This document shows, piece after piece, positions 22,960 to 34,341 of a stretch of 64,000 nt of DNA. The position numbers and the translations under genes were made by a program. Within the stretch, counting starts at the first letter, position 1, and each line of letters begins with the position of its first letter. The notes beneath the pieces were generated by a model. It was not told the DNA's origin and did no database searches. It saw only the letters and a program-made list of their open reading frames with translations. Location: the NCBI GenBank assembly GCA_021904315.1, contig CM038925.1, positions 7,876,501-7,940,500 of the forward strand. Reading direction: 5' to 3'. Origin of the DNA: Sphagnum magellanicum (taxonomy: Eukaryota > Streptophyta > Sphagnopsida > Sphagnales > Sphagnaceae).

Positions 22960-24081
22960 GGGAAGAGATGGTGTTTTACGACAAACCATAGCAAAGGGGG
23001 ACACCTCATGTCTTTTGTATGAATTTCACGATGGGTTCTGTGGAGGCCACTTTGCGGGACGAATCACGACATAAAAGATTTTGCAAGCAAGTTATTATTG
23101 GCCCACCCTCTTCAAAGATGCCCATGATTATTGTAGAAGTTGTGATGTATGTCAAGCTTATGCACAAAGGTCTATTGTGAGTGGCCCTTTGCACCCCATA
23201 CCACCTTTAGGACCTTTTGAAAAATGGGGAATTAATTTAATGGGGCCATTGCCAGTGATTAGAAGAGGGCATCGATTCACTATGGTTGTCACATACTACC
23301 TCACAAAGTTTGCAGAAGTACGTGCCTTGAAGTCCTTAGTGAAACAAGAAATAACACAATTTTTGTATGAATGAATTTATTCGATTTGGGACACCATTTG
23401 AAATTGTTTCTGATAATGGTCCCCAGTTTTTTGGTGAGGTTGTGGAAACCTGTTAGCATGCCTTGCAGTGAAACATAGGTTTACCATTATGTACAAGCCT
23501 AACATTAATGGCTTAATAGAAAAGACCAATAGGACATTGTATTCCATGCTAGCAAAAGAAGCTGAGGTTCATGTGAACGTTTGTGATTGGGATCTCAAGA
23601 TCCACCATGTTGTGTGGGTTTACAACACCACATACAAAACCTCCAGGGTATTCACCTTTTCGTTTAACTTATGGGATGGAGGCACTTTTACCCATTGAGC
23701 TGAAAGTAATGACTTTACACACTACCACGACGATAAAACTTCCTTTGGATGAATCTTAACGCCATCGATTATTACAATTTAATGCATTGGACGAGCTATA
23801 GTTGAGAGCCCACCAATGCATTGAAGTTGCATAGGCTCAACAAAAAAAGGCTTTTGACAAGAAGGTGAAAAAAAAGGAGTTCAAAAAAGGCGACCTTGTC
23901 ATGATGTTCGATGTTTGACATCATCACAGGGCTTATAAGAAATTGTTACCCAAGTGGTTTGGAGCCTTTGTTATCAAGAAAATGTTTGCAGATAATGGAT
24001 CTTATGAGCTTGAAAATGTTGATGGTTCACCATATCCAGATCGCATTAATCATGACAAATTGAAAAAGGTTCTGGATATGT
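22960..24081 (+). pseudogene. Decayed integrase with C-terminal domain
   Basis: The HHCC zinc region (FHDGFCGGHF; CRSCDVCQ) is recognisable near 23020-23155. In the catalytic core the first Asp of the DDE triad is replaced: WGINLMGPLP has aat at 23234-23236. The second Asp survives in IVSDNGPQFF after a stop and frame change (about 23400). The Glu region NGLIEKTNRTL lies near 23508-23540. A chromatin-type C-terminal tail (KKGDLV-like, then PKWFGAFVIKKMF, and PDRINHDKLKKVLDM ending at TGA 24079-24081) closes the polyprotein. Confidence 0.8.
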
Positions 24082-24119
24082 GATTCCGAAGACAGAATCC
24101 ATAATGAGTTTGGGAGTGA

Positions 24120-24705
24120 TGTAACTTGATGTAGTTACATATGTAATTGTTTAATGAGTAAGTTTGGTGATTTATTTATTAATAAGATTTTGTAATTTAA
24201 TTTGGTCGTTGTGCATTGATGTTCACATATTAATTTATGTGAAAGTCATGTGCACCATGTGTTTAGTTTCCTTTTGATTAATTTATGTGAAATCACATGG
24301 GGGACCATGTGTTTAATTTCCTTTCGATTATTTTATGTGAAATCACATGGGGAACCATGTGATGTATAAATTTTAGGAAATTTCTTGATTAGTTTCTTTT
24401 TGGATGGTATATAAATGGGTGTTTGTGACCTTGAAAAACATCTTCACTTGTACAAAATTGTTGTATGAATGCAAAGTTTGAGGGAATAAAATTGTGAAGG
24501 CAATTAAGGTTTTGGTGTTGAAAGGTTTTTGTTATGAAAAGGGTTGGTGTTTATGTTTAGTTCATAGTAGGAAAATGGTGCGACATACTAGTTATGCATA
24601 GACAATAAAAGGGTGAGAAAATATTTTTATAATAAAAAACATACATTTTCATAGCTATGTACTAAACATACATAGTTTCGGTTTTAAACACGTTCATATT
24701 TTACT
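24120..24705 (+). repeat. 3' LTR of the Ty3/gypsy element
   Basis: Collinear with 17689-18268. Starts TGTAACTTGATGTAG; TATA box tatataaat at 24408-24416. It ends ...tattttact, where the 5' copy has ...tattctaca, so the terminal CA is mutated. Confidence 0.9.
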
Positions 24706-26440
24706 GAAGCAGGGCATTATACTTGGACCTCAAGCTCCCCCCTCAATTAATCACAGGGTGTAATGAAGGTCTAGGTTGTAACAAGGCCTTGCTTCTCCTT
24801 CATTACCCTACACAATGAACATATTGGAAAATTGAAAAATATTTTCACCACACATGTCTGATTGGCAAAATAACAGAATCTTGTCATTGAATTTTCATAA
24901 AATTTCAGTTTCCAATATTTTAATTTGTAAGTATCCACAACTTGAATGTAAACAATATTCAGATTCACCACTACATATTGGTGACAAATGAAGTTCAAAA
25001 TTAAAAGACTTTTTTATACTAAGGAAATTGCAAAAGACTAGTTCAACCATATTGATTATCAAGTTGGATGTGCACACAACAAATGAGTTTACTTTCAGTG
25101 CATGTAAGTTTTTCATCTTTGTGATTCCTATTTCACCCAAATTATTAAAAATATATAACTTGTTTAAGTTATGAATAATATGCCAATTTCCAGGTGTTCA
25201 AATGTAAATAATCAACATCGCATTCAAATATAATGAAAAGTTTCACACAAAGTGGTCTTGAGTTTAACTTCAATTTCTTGCCAAGTCTTTTTTTGAAGGG
25301 AATTGTTTTTCTTTTAGGATTTACTTTTGCTAGAACCCAATCCAATGTGAATGATGATTCAACTTTTTTGGTGTTTGAGAGATTATTCCAATGGACTAAT
25401 TATTCTTGAAATCACATCCTTCTTGTTGTTACATTTAGAATACATCTATGAACATGAGGTGCATTCAAACGCCCTATTTTGCTTGTCGTGTTTGAACTTT
25501 GTGCCTACGAGTACGCACTTGGATTCCCAAACTTTGTGGGTGAAATCTAGTTTGCATTTATGTGAATTTTTTAAACATACAATTTTGTAACATCATTAGT
25601 GTTGGGTGCCAACCCAAACTGACAACAAAGGTTTAAAGCAATTGTGGTTAATTACCCAGAAGTTTACAAATGCAAACACAAGGAACTAGTAGGGAATCTC
25701 CAAATCCTTCTTTTTCCTGGATTATTTATGTTGCTTGAGAAATGTAAAAACCTTGGACTTGGCAATCCCTGTTTATCAACCATGAGACGGCCGAATCAAG
25801 AGTTCAAATACTGTCAATTGAATTGCATATAGTTCCACAAGTAATCATAAATGTGTGAAATGATGTAAACCCAATGAGTAAACCATCAATGATTCCAAAC
25901 TAAATAAAAGTATGTACTTAAGGTTTTTTTCCATTTAGATTTTGTTGTCATCGAAGGGAAAATTCATTTGATAATCTATGTGTGCCGTGGAAATTTCAAA
26001 CAAATTTCAGACCTGGCCTTAAAAGTTTTGTTGGAGCATTTTATAAACGTTCATTTAGATTTCATAATTTCAACACCCTAAACATTATAACCCAACATAA
26101 CCACAAAATCATGGTTGGCATATGATTGGTTGTTTCCCAAAATATCAAACTGAAACTGACTGCAGCAAAAGTATAACCAGCCAGCAGATGGTTGCGTATT
26201 CCACCTAAGAGAAAGCCTGAAAAAGTCCCTGAATAGAACACTCAAACTCGTTAGGTGCTTTGGAAGGCCATGGTAGTTCCACCAAGGAATGTCCCCTTAG
26301 GTTGGAAAAGGTTCTACCAGTTCCGGAGCAAAATTATTCAAAGAATTCAGCCAATAAATCCCCCTACATAAACCCAATATTTAAAAAAATAAAATAATAA
26401 GAGTTTGGCTTCTTGCAAGTTAGGCCCCTTTACTGTAGTA
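24706..26440. other. Unassigned AT-rich DNA
   Basis: Only short open frames on both strands, none with recognisable motifs. It is the 3' flank of the retrotransposon. Confidence 0.5.
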
Positions 26441-26449
26441 TCTTGGCAG

Positions 26450-26610
26450 CTTCAACACTAATTATATTATTTGTGAAATGTTGAAATTCAAAAACTTAAA
26501 AAAAAACCTTTTTCAAAGAACTAAATTTTCTAAAGATTCTTCTGAAATATTAAAGAATGTATATTTTAAACATGAAATGTCAAAATTAATTAATTATTGC
26601 ATTGCACCCC
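26450..26610 (+). repeat. Dispersed repeat family A, copy 1
   Basis: The block cttcaacactaattatatt ... aaagaatgtatatttt ... gtcaaaattaattaatta aligns by eye with 42838-43020 and 43578-43766 in the same orientation. It has no coding content; diverged by many substitutions and small indels. Confidence 0.55.
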
Positions 26611-27379
26611 TTGCATGTACCTAAAGTCCACAATGCCACAGGTTCCCCTCAGGCAACCCTAAAGGTGGTACCCATAGGCCCGTGGGTCCAAAATGAGACC
26701 AATTTGGGGAATGTAAAACCCCTGCCATTGTTTTTCCAGAGTTTTGTGGTAGGCCACTTTTAAGTGTGATAGTTCCTCTGCAAAGTGAGGGAACTTTGTG
26801 TTTGAAGAAGTTCCCCACACAAAAGAAACAAAAATTAAATTTGACAAGAAAGTGATGGAGAGAGCCACTTATTCTGGGAACGGCCTCCCCCTAGGCTTTA
26901 TCTAGCACTTCATAATATGAATTTAAATAAAAGAGGAGAAGCAAGTGGATGTTATATATATATATATAAATAATGAATTGTGTTGGTTTGTTTTGTTTTA
27001 TTTTTCTCTATTTCTTGTTGGGTTTGAAGGGACAATGGAATGGTGGATGGCCTTATAGCACTTTTTTAAAACACTTCTTGTGGGAAAAGAACAAACGATC
27101 CTTTACACTACTCAAAAAGAAAATAATGATGATAATACTAATAGTAATAATGACAATGAGTTTTGTAGTGGATTGAAGTAGAGCTCACATCTCCACAATT
27201 TTAAACACAAAATGTAATGAATTTGATGGGCCTTGTACCCTAAAAGAAAAACAGGGTAGGGTTAAATGTCAATAAGTTGGCCTTCTTTTTTGTCAAAGCA
27301 ACTCAACCTCCTTCCATATATAATTGTATCGGTACACATCAATCACACCACCTGAAGTTTTTTGCTTTTGTGGACTTGG
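26611..27379. other. Unassigned DNA with a (TA)n microsatellite
   Basis: A short TA run (tatatatatatata, about 26952-26968) is the only structured feature. No gene evidence. Confidence 0.5.
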
Positions 27380-27700
27380 AAATGGGTTAATTGCCCCCAG
27401 TTCTGATTTTTCCAAAAAGATTTAAATCAAAGAACCACCAGTTCCAGGCTTTTGAGAAAATCCCAGAACTAAAGAACCTCTGGTTCCCGATGTTTCAAAA
27501 TTTCCAAACAACCTGTAGCTGTAATGAAACAACTGGCAAAGAACCATAGGGTTTCTACGTGGCTCTCTTATTATTGGTTTGAGATGGCGGTTATATATCA
27601 GAACCAGTTCATAATCTTCTGAGAACAGTAGTTACCATATTAAAGAATCACCCTGATAACTGGTGTGGTTTGTGCCATTTCTGATACCCATGCAACACCG
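27380..27700 (+). repeat. Dispersed repeat family C (gaacc/ggttc-rich), copy 1
   Basis: The segment with ggttatatatcagaaccagt, then caccctgataactg and ending near catgcaacaccg, aligns with 57480-57745 in the same order and orientation. Composition is like the MITE at 16.3 kb, so a non-autonomous DNA transposon origin is likely but the ends are not resolved. Confidence 0.5.
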
Positions 27701-27973
27701 TTTCAAACTCTTTGAAATCTCATCCTTAGGGTAGTCAGGCTTCATCTTGGCATATTTTGTTGTGCAATTTAAACTTTATCCACTCTTTGAATGTTATTTT
27801 TATTTTTTTGTGTGGTGGAGATGGGAGGAGGTGTTAGCATGGCTACTGTACTATTACTATAGGTTTTGCACAAAAGGAAACATGGAACTGATAAAGTCGC
27901 ATTTCTAACACTATTGGCCCACCACCTGGGGGATGACGACATCTCCCTTGTTAGGACATTTTGTGTCCTCATC

Positions 27974-28101
27974 CATCTTTCCATCGGTGGTATCACATAC
28001 TTGCATTCAATGATTTTAATTCAACATGCCAAACATGCATCTTTCCAGCGCTGGTATCACATCCTTCCATTTGACGTCTTAATTCAACATGCCAAACATG
28101 C
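27974..28101 (+). repeat. 2 x 64-bp tandem duplication
   Basis: Two units start catctttcca at 27974 and 28038 and end ttaattcaacatgccaaacatg. Middle parts differ at about ten positions. Confidence 0.8.
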
Positions 28102-30300
28102 AAGACATGTGCAAAGAGTAGAAGGGTACTGGAGAGCCCTCTATTTTTGCTTACAAAAAAGACCTCAGATCCCCATCACTTACAATGTAAGTAGCCAAGC
28201 TTCAAAAATGCTCAGATAACCTTTTGCTTATCATGGCAGGATGAATGATTTCACAGTTGGCAATTTAAAAAGACACCAGGCTTATTTTCTTGAAAAAAAT
28301 AGTCTTCAAGTGTGGGAGGTTCAATGTTAGGTATTTTGTGACAATAGTTTGTGTGCAATCGTGAGTTGACCTCAAAAAGGTTCCAGTTTTTGAATGGATA
28401 AACTCAGCGCCCTCTTCCAAAACCTAATGGCAACATTGAAATCCACAGCCGAATTGTGTGATGGCCCACAAACCCAATGCACCCCACTTCCATCTAAGGG
28501 ATTCAAATATCTCATCCATACCAAGTACAAATAAGTTGATGAGGCTTTATTTCCATAGAATGCTCTTGTCTGAGTTCACTAACAACTTGCATTTACTACT
28601 GGCCTATATTGGATCAGGCCCCAAAGTTTAAAAATACGCAATATATGACCCTTGAGATGAACTCAAACTATATATTAGAGTTATCCATAAAGTCACCCTC
28701 TGTTTCACCCCGTATCTCCTCTCCTTTCACCCCCTATCCCCTCTTTCAGTGGTATACGCAAAATAATGAAATTTTACTAAATCTGGGTATGAAACGCTGA
28801 AAGTCAGCATTTAATGCATAAGGTTCGAGAGTAATTATAGTAGTTGTACAGGTAGAAGCAGTGAAAATATATGTAGCTGCACTGCAGCCACTCAGGAAAA
28901 AGGAAACACATGAAACTCAGTTTACCACCAAAATTGGTGAAAAAACTAGTTTGAGTCCCAGTTATTTCCTTTTCTAAATTTTCATTCCCACTTAAGCGTT
29001 TGATGCCCTACTATGCCGAAACTGGCTATTCTCGCCCCCTAATCGCCTGACTTTACAGATAACTCTATTATTATAAATCTATGGTTGCTGTACCTCAACA
29101 GCATGAACCGATCTCACCCATCTTCATTTCTCAGAACCCAAGGTGACTCTAGAGATAATCTGGATCTGGATGAGATCAATAAGAATTTGGAGCACCTTCT
29201 ACAGCATATTGGATCAACCCCAATAGTTTTCTAATAGACTATGACAACAAATAAATTCAATAGTACATATGGGATCACACAATTTTTGTCAAAAACTAAC
29301 ATGACTGGATAGACACAACACACAATTTATTAGGTTCCAGCCCCATTGGGTGGAGCTCACAAGGACTGAGCTAAGAAGCATCAGCTAGATAACTCTAATG
29401 AGGTATCAAACCTATCCCCCTCATATTGTGTACTGACAAACTGATAGCCTGAAACTCTGGCAATCTGTTAGAGTTGTACTTATTCTCAACTGTGAAAATT
29501 TTAAAATACTCAAATTCAGCCTCTTGGACCCATTTTTCATATTTTGGCCTATTTGAAAATAGGTTCTTGTAACCTACCTGCCACTATGGGTACTACTGGG
29601 GGTAATGGCTGGCCAAATTATAGGTTCAAATTGGACTCCTATAAAAACACCCAAACAAGCTAAAACCACTGTGTCTTAGGAATTATTCACTATAACAATT
29701 TTTTAAAATTTTCTTCCTTTTTTTCATTTTAGAGAAAGTAATGCATGAGAATAAACTCTAAATGGGACTAAACTCTGTTGCTATTAGCTCTACTGGTGCA
29801 AGGGATCAAATCAGGTCTGGAAAATTCATGCGTTCTTCTCCTTCTTTTTTGATTGAGGATTTTCATACAAATGTTTTTTTTTTAAATCAAGCATGTACCT
29901 ATTATTTATTTATTTGGTGTGTGGGGGGGGGGGGCCATTATGCAGCAATATGGTTGCTGACTGTTTTCATTTATGATCCTAAAGTTTTGTGGGTCTTTTA
30001 TATTTTGGCTTCTAGAGTTCAATCATTAAAGGTTGGAATACACTTTATTCCTCACAGATACTTTACTCCTTTGGGAACCATTTACACCCAATGAGAAGGC
30101 CTGGTCGTGACACACGGATGAATATCAAGGAATGTTTCAACAGAGCATCTTGGAACAGAGTGTTTTTTTTTGTCTCCTAAAAACAAAACTTTACACACAT
30201 GATTCATGTGGAGTAACCCAATTGCCACAGCTTGTGGAAAGTTGCTTATGCCTAAAGTTTCCACTTGGGAGAAATGACTTAGGGTTATTTTTATACCACC
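28102..30300. other. Unassigned DNA
   Basis: No recognisable gene. A short G run (about 29923-29934) is the only low-complexity feature of note. Confidence 0.5.
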
Positions 30301-30309
30301 CACAATCCA

Positions 30310-30690
30310 CAATTGGTAGAACAACTTGAAACCACTGTTGAGAAAGATCCCCAATGTGTGAAGAAGTATATCCAAATGTTCACAAATAAATGATTTCTGC
30401 GAGTTTTTAAATAGCTCCAGGCCAACAAATGCGCTGGACCTGCGGTGTTTAGCATCTCTCTATAATTATATCCAATTGTTGAAACTGCTTTTAAGAAAGA
30501 TCCCCAAAGTGCAAAGAAGTTCATCCAAATGTTCGATTTCTTTTTTTTTCAAAGACTCTTTAAGACCATTGGACAATACCCACTTGTTGAAACTTGAGAC
30601 CGCAATTGAGAAAGATCCAAAAGCGCTGAGAATTTATCCAAATGTTCACCAAAAATTAATATTTAGTGTGCAGTTTGTCATCTTGTGCAA
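30310..30690 (+). pseudogene. Decayed coding segment with three repeated peptide modules
   Basis: Three DNA modules (about 30322-30385, 30478-30535 and 30588-30650) translate to related peptides: LETTVEKDPQCVKKYIQMF, VETAFKKDPQSAKKFIQMF and LETAIEKDPKALRIYPNVH. The common core is LETa.eKDPqa.K.fiqmF. Modules are separated by about 155 and 110 bases, and stops lie between them. The pattern suggests a helical-repeat protein, but I do not recognise the family and it could be a duplicated fragment of one exon. Confidence 0.45.
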
Positions 30691-30699
30691 TTAAGAAAA

Positions 30700-33606
30700 G
30701 CTTTCGAAAAAACACATGAGTTCCACCAACTAGCCCACCCTGATTGGCCAAAGGAGGTTGAATCCACGTGCTACCAATTTTTCCTCAAATATCAAGGATC
30801 AATTGTTAATATATTAATTACACCATATAGTTACGATTAGAGTGAACCAGAGCAACCCACCTCTGCACCTTGTAGGATGGATGGAATATGGACAGGAAAC
30901 ATTTTTTCATTGTATTCTTGTCCATTAGCTAACCTTGGGTGGATTAACTATGTACTAACTACTAACCATGAGGAGACGCTAAACAACCCTCCTCCCCACC
31001 CCCCATTGAGCGCTAGAGAGAGTGAGTACCAACCATTGACATAATTTTCAGTGTATAATAGCAACAATCAATTGTACCTTTTGATCTAAAAAGAGAATCA
31101 AACTAGACAAATATTGCATTAAAGGACTTTATGCAGGGCTAAGCATTATTGATTATTTTTATGTCATACACAACTCACCTATAGATGTTCAGTTGTTCCC
31201 TAATGATCCACATGTATCTACCTACCTAGGAACCACCAAGTGCCTTAACCTAATTACCTACCTGCATAATAACCACTTAAATTATCTACCTACTTCCCAA
31301 TGATACTCAACGACTTACCTGGGTGGTTTGATAGGCAGTGTGTAGGCAGGAGGAGTGTCATAGAAGTAGTACGGTTTTTAAGGTTGAACCTTGGGAACTC
31401 AGTTGTGGATTTATCCACAACTGAGTCATAATGGGTGTCCAATGAATGGGTGCACTGGTATGTGCTGACTCGCATACTGTACCTACAACTCATGTTGGGC
31501 GCAAAATAATTTGCAAAAGGTCTAGTCAATTTTTTTTTAAATAATCGAAATTTGTTGAAATTGTTGAAAATTGAAAACCATTGGGTTACTATTACAAACA
31601 CACATCACAAGATATACTTTGCATACTTTTGCCTTAAACGTTGAAATTTGAAAAAATAAAATTGAAATTGTTGAACCTCATTTTTATAAATAAATAAATG
31701 AATAGATATTCAGCAAAGAAGTGTGCAACATCATCAGTAGTAACTATCAATATAATTACACTGTACTATATGCAACATGTGTCACAGCCCAATTTCCTAT
31801 GAACAGATGAAAACATGGATGAAAAGACGTGTGGTGCATGTGTTAATTTGACAAAAAAGGGGGATATGGTGGAGGCCTTTCATTAACTTATTATGAGGAT
31901 TTAGATGCCATATTCTCCTTCCCCTAGTTGAGAGGAACTGCCATGTTTGGAGTGCAATAATGTACAATTTTCCTTGTCGGGCTGCTCATCATTTTTGTGC
32001 TGCTCTTTTCATGTTTTTTATCTCATTATGGCTAAGTTGTCAACTAGAGTTGAGACCAAAAGATCCCTCTCCTAAGCAAGCACCAGCAAAACCGGCTCTC
32101 CCAGTCACACCCAATGGTTCATTGCTTCCTTCCTTTTGTTCAGTTGTCAACAATAGAATCCTATAAAGACAGCAGCCATTTTGTGCATTTGTGTGCTGAC
32201 TTTGGAGCCCTCTGATGCTTTGCATCCACCCAAGGTTTTTCTTTTGGTTCAATTTCGTGATGTAGCCAAACTGACGATCATGCACTAAGAAGATGTAGCC
32301 AACTTCAGCTATAGATCAGATATGAATGTAGAAAACATTAAGAATCCTTTTATATTTTGGCTACCTGCTGTTACCTGTTGTTGAAATCTGTTGAAGTAGG
32401 GCCATTGTTTTCACAAAAATCCTTTGTATGTGTGAAAATAGTTCTACTTAAATTCTTTATGGTCGAGACACTGTAAACACTACCAGTCTGCCAGCCTATG
32501 ACGGCATATAATTTAATAGTCTCCACCAATGATTCACATTAGTTGAAATTATGTATGTATGATTTTTTGACAATTTGTGTTATGTTCTATTTTTTTGCTG
32601 AGAGCTAAATCTCTAAATAGTGGTACGAAGAGACCACATACATACCAACTAGGAAAAATTGTACGCAAGTTGGGGGGCCTAGGAAATGCCCTTAGTTTGG
32701 GAGCATTGACCTCCAATGGGTTTTCCTGTCACTTTTAAGCGCAATAATCAACTTAGACGTAGGTAGATTTTGGGATGTAGGAGCAAGTTCTTAGTTTTTA
32801 TGTCTACTTTTTTAGGGTGAGATGGATCTTAAACCTTTCAATCCTCCTCACACTAAAGGATAGGTTTATGATCTCCAGGAAGGATATTCATGGCATAAGG
32901 CGCCTTCCAAATACCCTAGGAAATTTCTTGAAGTGCTTTTCCAACAATTCCAAAAGTAATCTAGAATTGTGTTAAAATCCTCAAACTGCTACCCTAGTAC
33001 ATGGGTGACTTTGGCATAAATTAAATTATTTTTATTATGCTGAAGTTTTTGAAAAAGAAATTAGCCCTTTTGTCCAAATTTTCAAAAATTTAGATTGCAT
33101 GAATTTGGAATTGAACCCTAGCCTAGTACAAAGTAATACATTACTTGTGAACACATTGACCACAAGGACAATAAAATAACTCTAAAGTTGAGTTATAATT
33201 TACTATCTAAATTTTTTATATATTGAAATTTTCAAAATTAATTACTCACATGAATCTTAAATTTTTAAATAAATAAATTATTTAGCATTTATGTTCTCAA
33301 CCTGCCCAAGTACTACAATAGTAACTTATCCTTTTGATTTGATTATTAGGCTTAAGGTAAAGCCATAATAAGGCGAGGGGTGAACTTCACAGGAATAAAA
33401 TCTAGGTCCTTATGCTAAAAGCCATAAACAACAATTCGAGATTTTGGGAAAATCCTTTGTTTGTGTGGGATTTAGTTAGTGTATTAAGAAGGCACATTAT
33501 CAAGTGTAATTTTCCTTACGTGAAAAACATTCATATCAAAAACCATAATGCCAGCATGACAAGGCATTTCAAAACACCCTTTTTCATTTTTAATGTTTTC
33601 CCCCTA
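30700..33606. other. Unassigned DNA with one short secretory-like open frame
   Basis: Mostly featureless. At 31960-32166 a 68-codon + frame has a hydrophobic segment (AALFMFFISLWLSC) followed by a Pro/Lys-rich tail (KDPSPKQAPAKPALPV). No family is recognised; chance is the default reading. Confidence 0.4.
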
Positions 33607-34341
33607 TGATATTTATAGACCAATAAGCAAATATAGGATTGAAATTATGTATGTTTATTACATAATTATGGAAATCTATGTTTTTGTTTGCACAAAGATC
33701 CTTTCACTCTTCTATTTTCTATTTGTAACTATTATGCCACACCATTTTTCTACCATGTATTTCACAGAATCATAAACTTTACCAAAACCTTTGAAAATTA
33801 AAATTTCAATTCCCTTCACAATTTTATTCCATAAAACTTTGCACTTATACAACAATTTGTTCTCATCAAGTGAAGGTGTTTTTCCAAAGGTCACAATACC
33901 CACTTATATATTAACCAAAATAAAATTAAACAAAAAATTTCCAAAAGTTTACACATCAAATGGCTCCCCATGTGATTCAACAAGTGCATTAATGTGGTAA
34001 GGTTTTTATGTGAATTATCATGTGTGAGTCAATGCACATTAATGTGACAAAGCCTTTCCACATAAATTATCATGTATGAGTCAATGCACATTAATGTGAT
34101 AAAGACTTTGCATATGAATTATCATATGTGAATCAATGCACAATAATGTGGCAAAAATTTTACACATGAATTATCATGTGTGAATCAATGCACATTAATA
34201 TGAAAAAAAAATTCCACAAGAATTATCATGTGAAAATCATGCACATTAATTGAAGTTATGACCAAACCATAATTATATTATGAAATCTAACCACTAAGTA
34301 AATTACCAAACTTAACCCATATGCAATTACATCAAGTTACA
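33607..34341 (-). repeat. Solo LTR of the 17.7-24.7 kb Ty3/gypsy family, inverted
   Basis: Read on the minus strand from 34341, it begins tgtaacttgatgtaattgc and continues collinearly with the LTRs at 17689 and 24120. Shared blocks include ggttaagtttggt, the TATA region (minus ttaatatataagtgg, near 33898-33915), cttcacttgatgag, ttgttgtataagtgcaaag and taataaacatacata. It is about 735 bases rather than 580 because an internal unit is expanded to about five copies. No internal region adjoins either side, so it is a solo LTR. The far end (33607) is approximate, and no target duplication is evident. Confidence 0.8.
33990..34254 (-). repeat. ~5 x 52-bp subrepeat array inside the solo LTR
   Basis: The phrase tcaatgcacattaatgtg recurs at 34029, 34081, 34133 and 34185, with a shortened one at 34238. 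Spacing is exactly 52. Each unit also carries gaattatcatgtgtga. The paired LTRs of the full element have only about two comparable units. Confidence 0.85.

Larger units (their letters stand above)
17689..24705 (+). mobile_element. Full-length but dead Ty3/gypsy LTR retrotransposon, 7.0 kb
   Basis: Two direct LTRs (17689-18268 and 24120-24705) bound a gag-protease-RT-RNase H-integrase order, which is the Ty3/gypsy order (integrase last). The stretch gagtttgggagtga just before the 3' LTR is a weak polypurine tract, and a TGG-led sequence at 18275 may be the primer site. I see no clear 5-bp target duplication (atgag against gaagc). By eye the first ~143 bases of the LTRs differ at about eight sites, so the insertion is old. 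The coding region has multiple stops, frame changes and lost catalytic residues. LTR-family relatives occur at 33607-34341. Confidence 0.9.

Noticed and set aside
17684..24710. 5-bp target duplication around the Ty3/gypsy element
   Set aside because: The adjoining bases (atgag and gaagc) do not match; the duplication has decayed or the ends have changed.
34029..34254. Possible CRISPR array (regular 52-bp spacing)
   Set aside because: Units are head-to-tail with no unique spacers and lie within a plant LTR; this is a tandem repeat.
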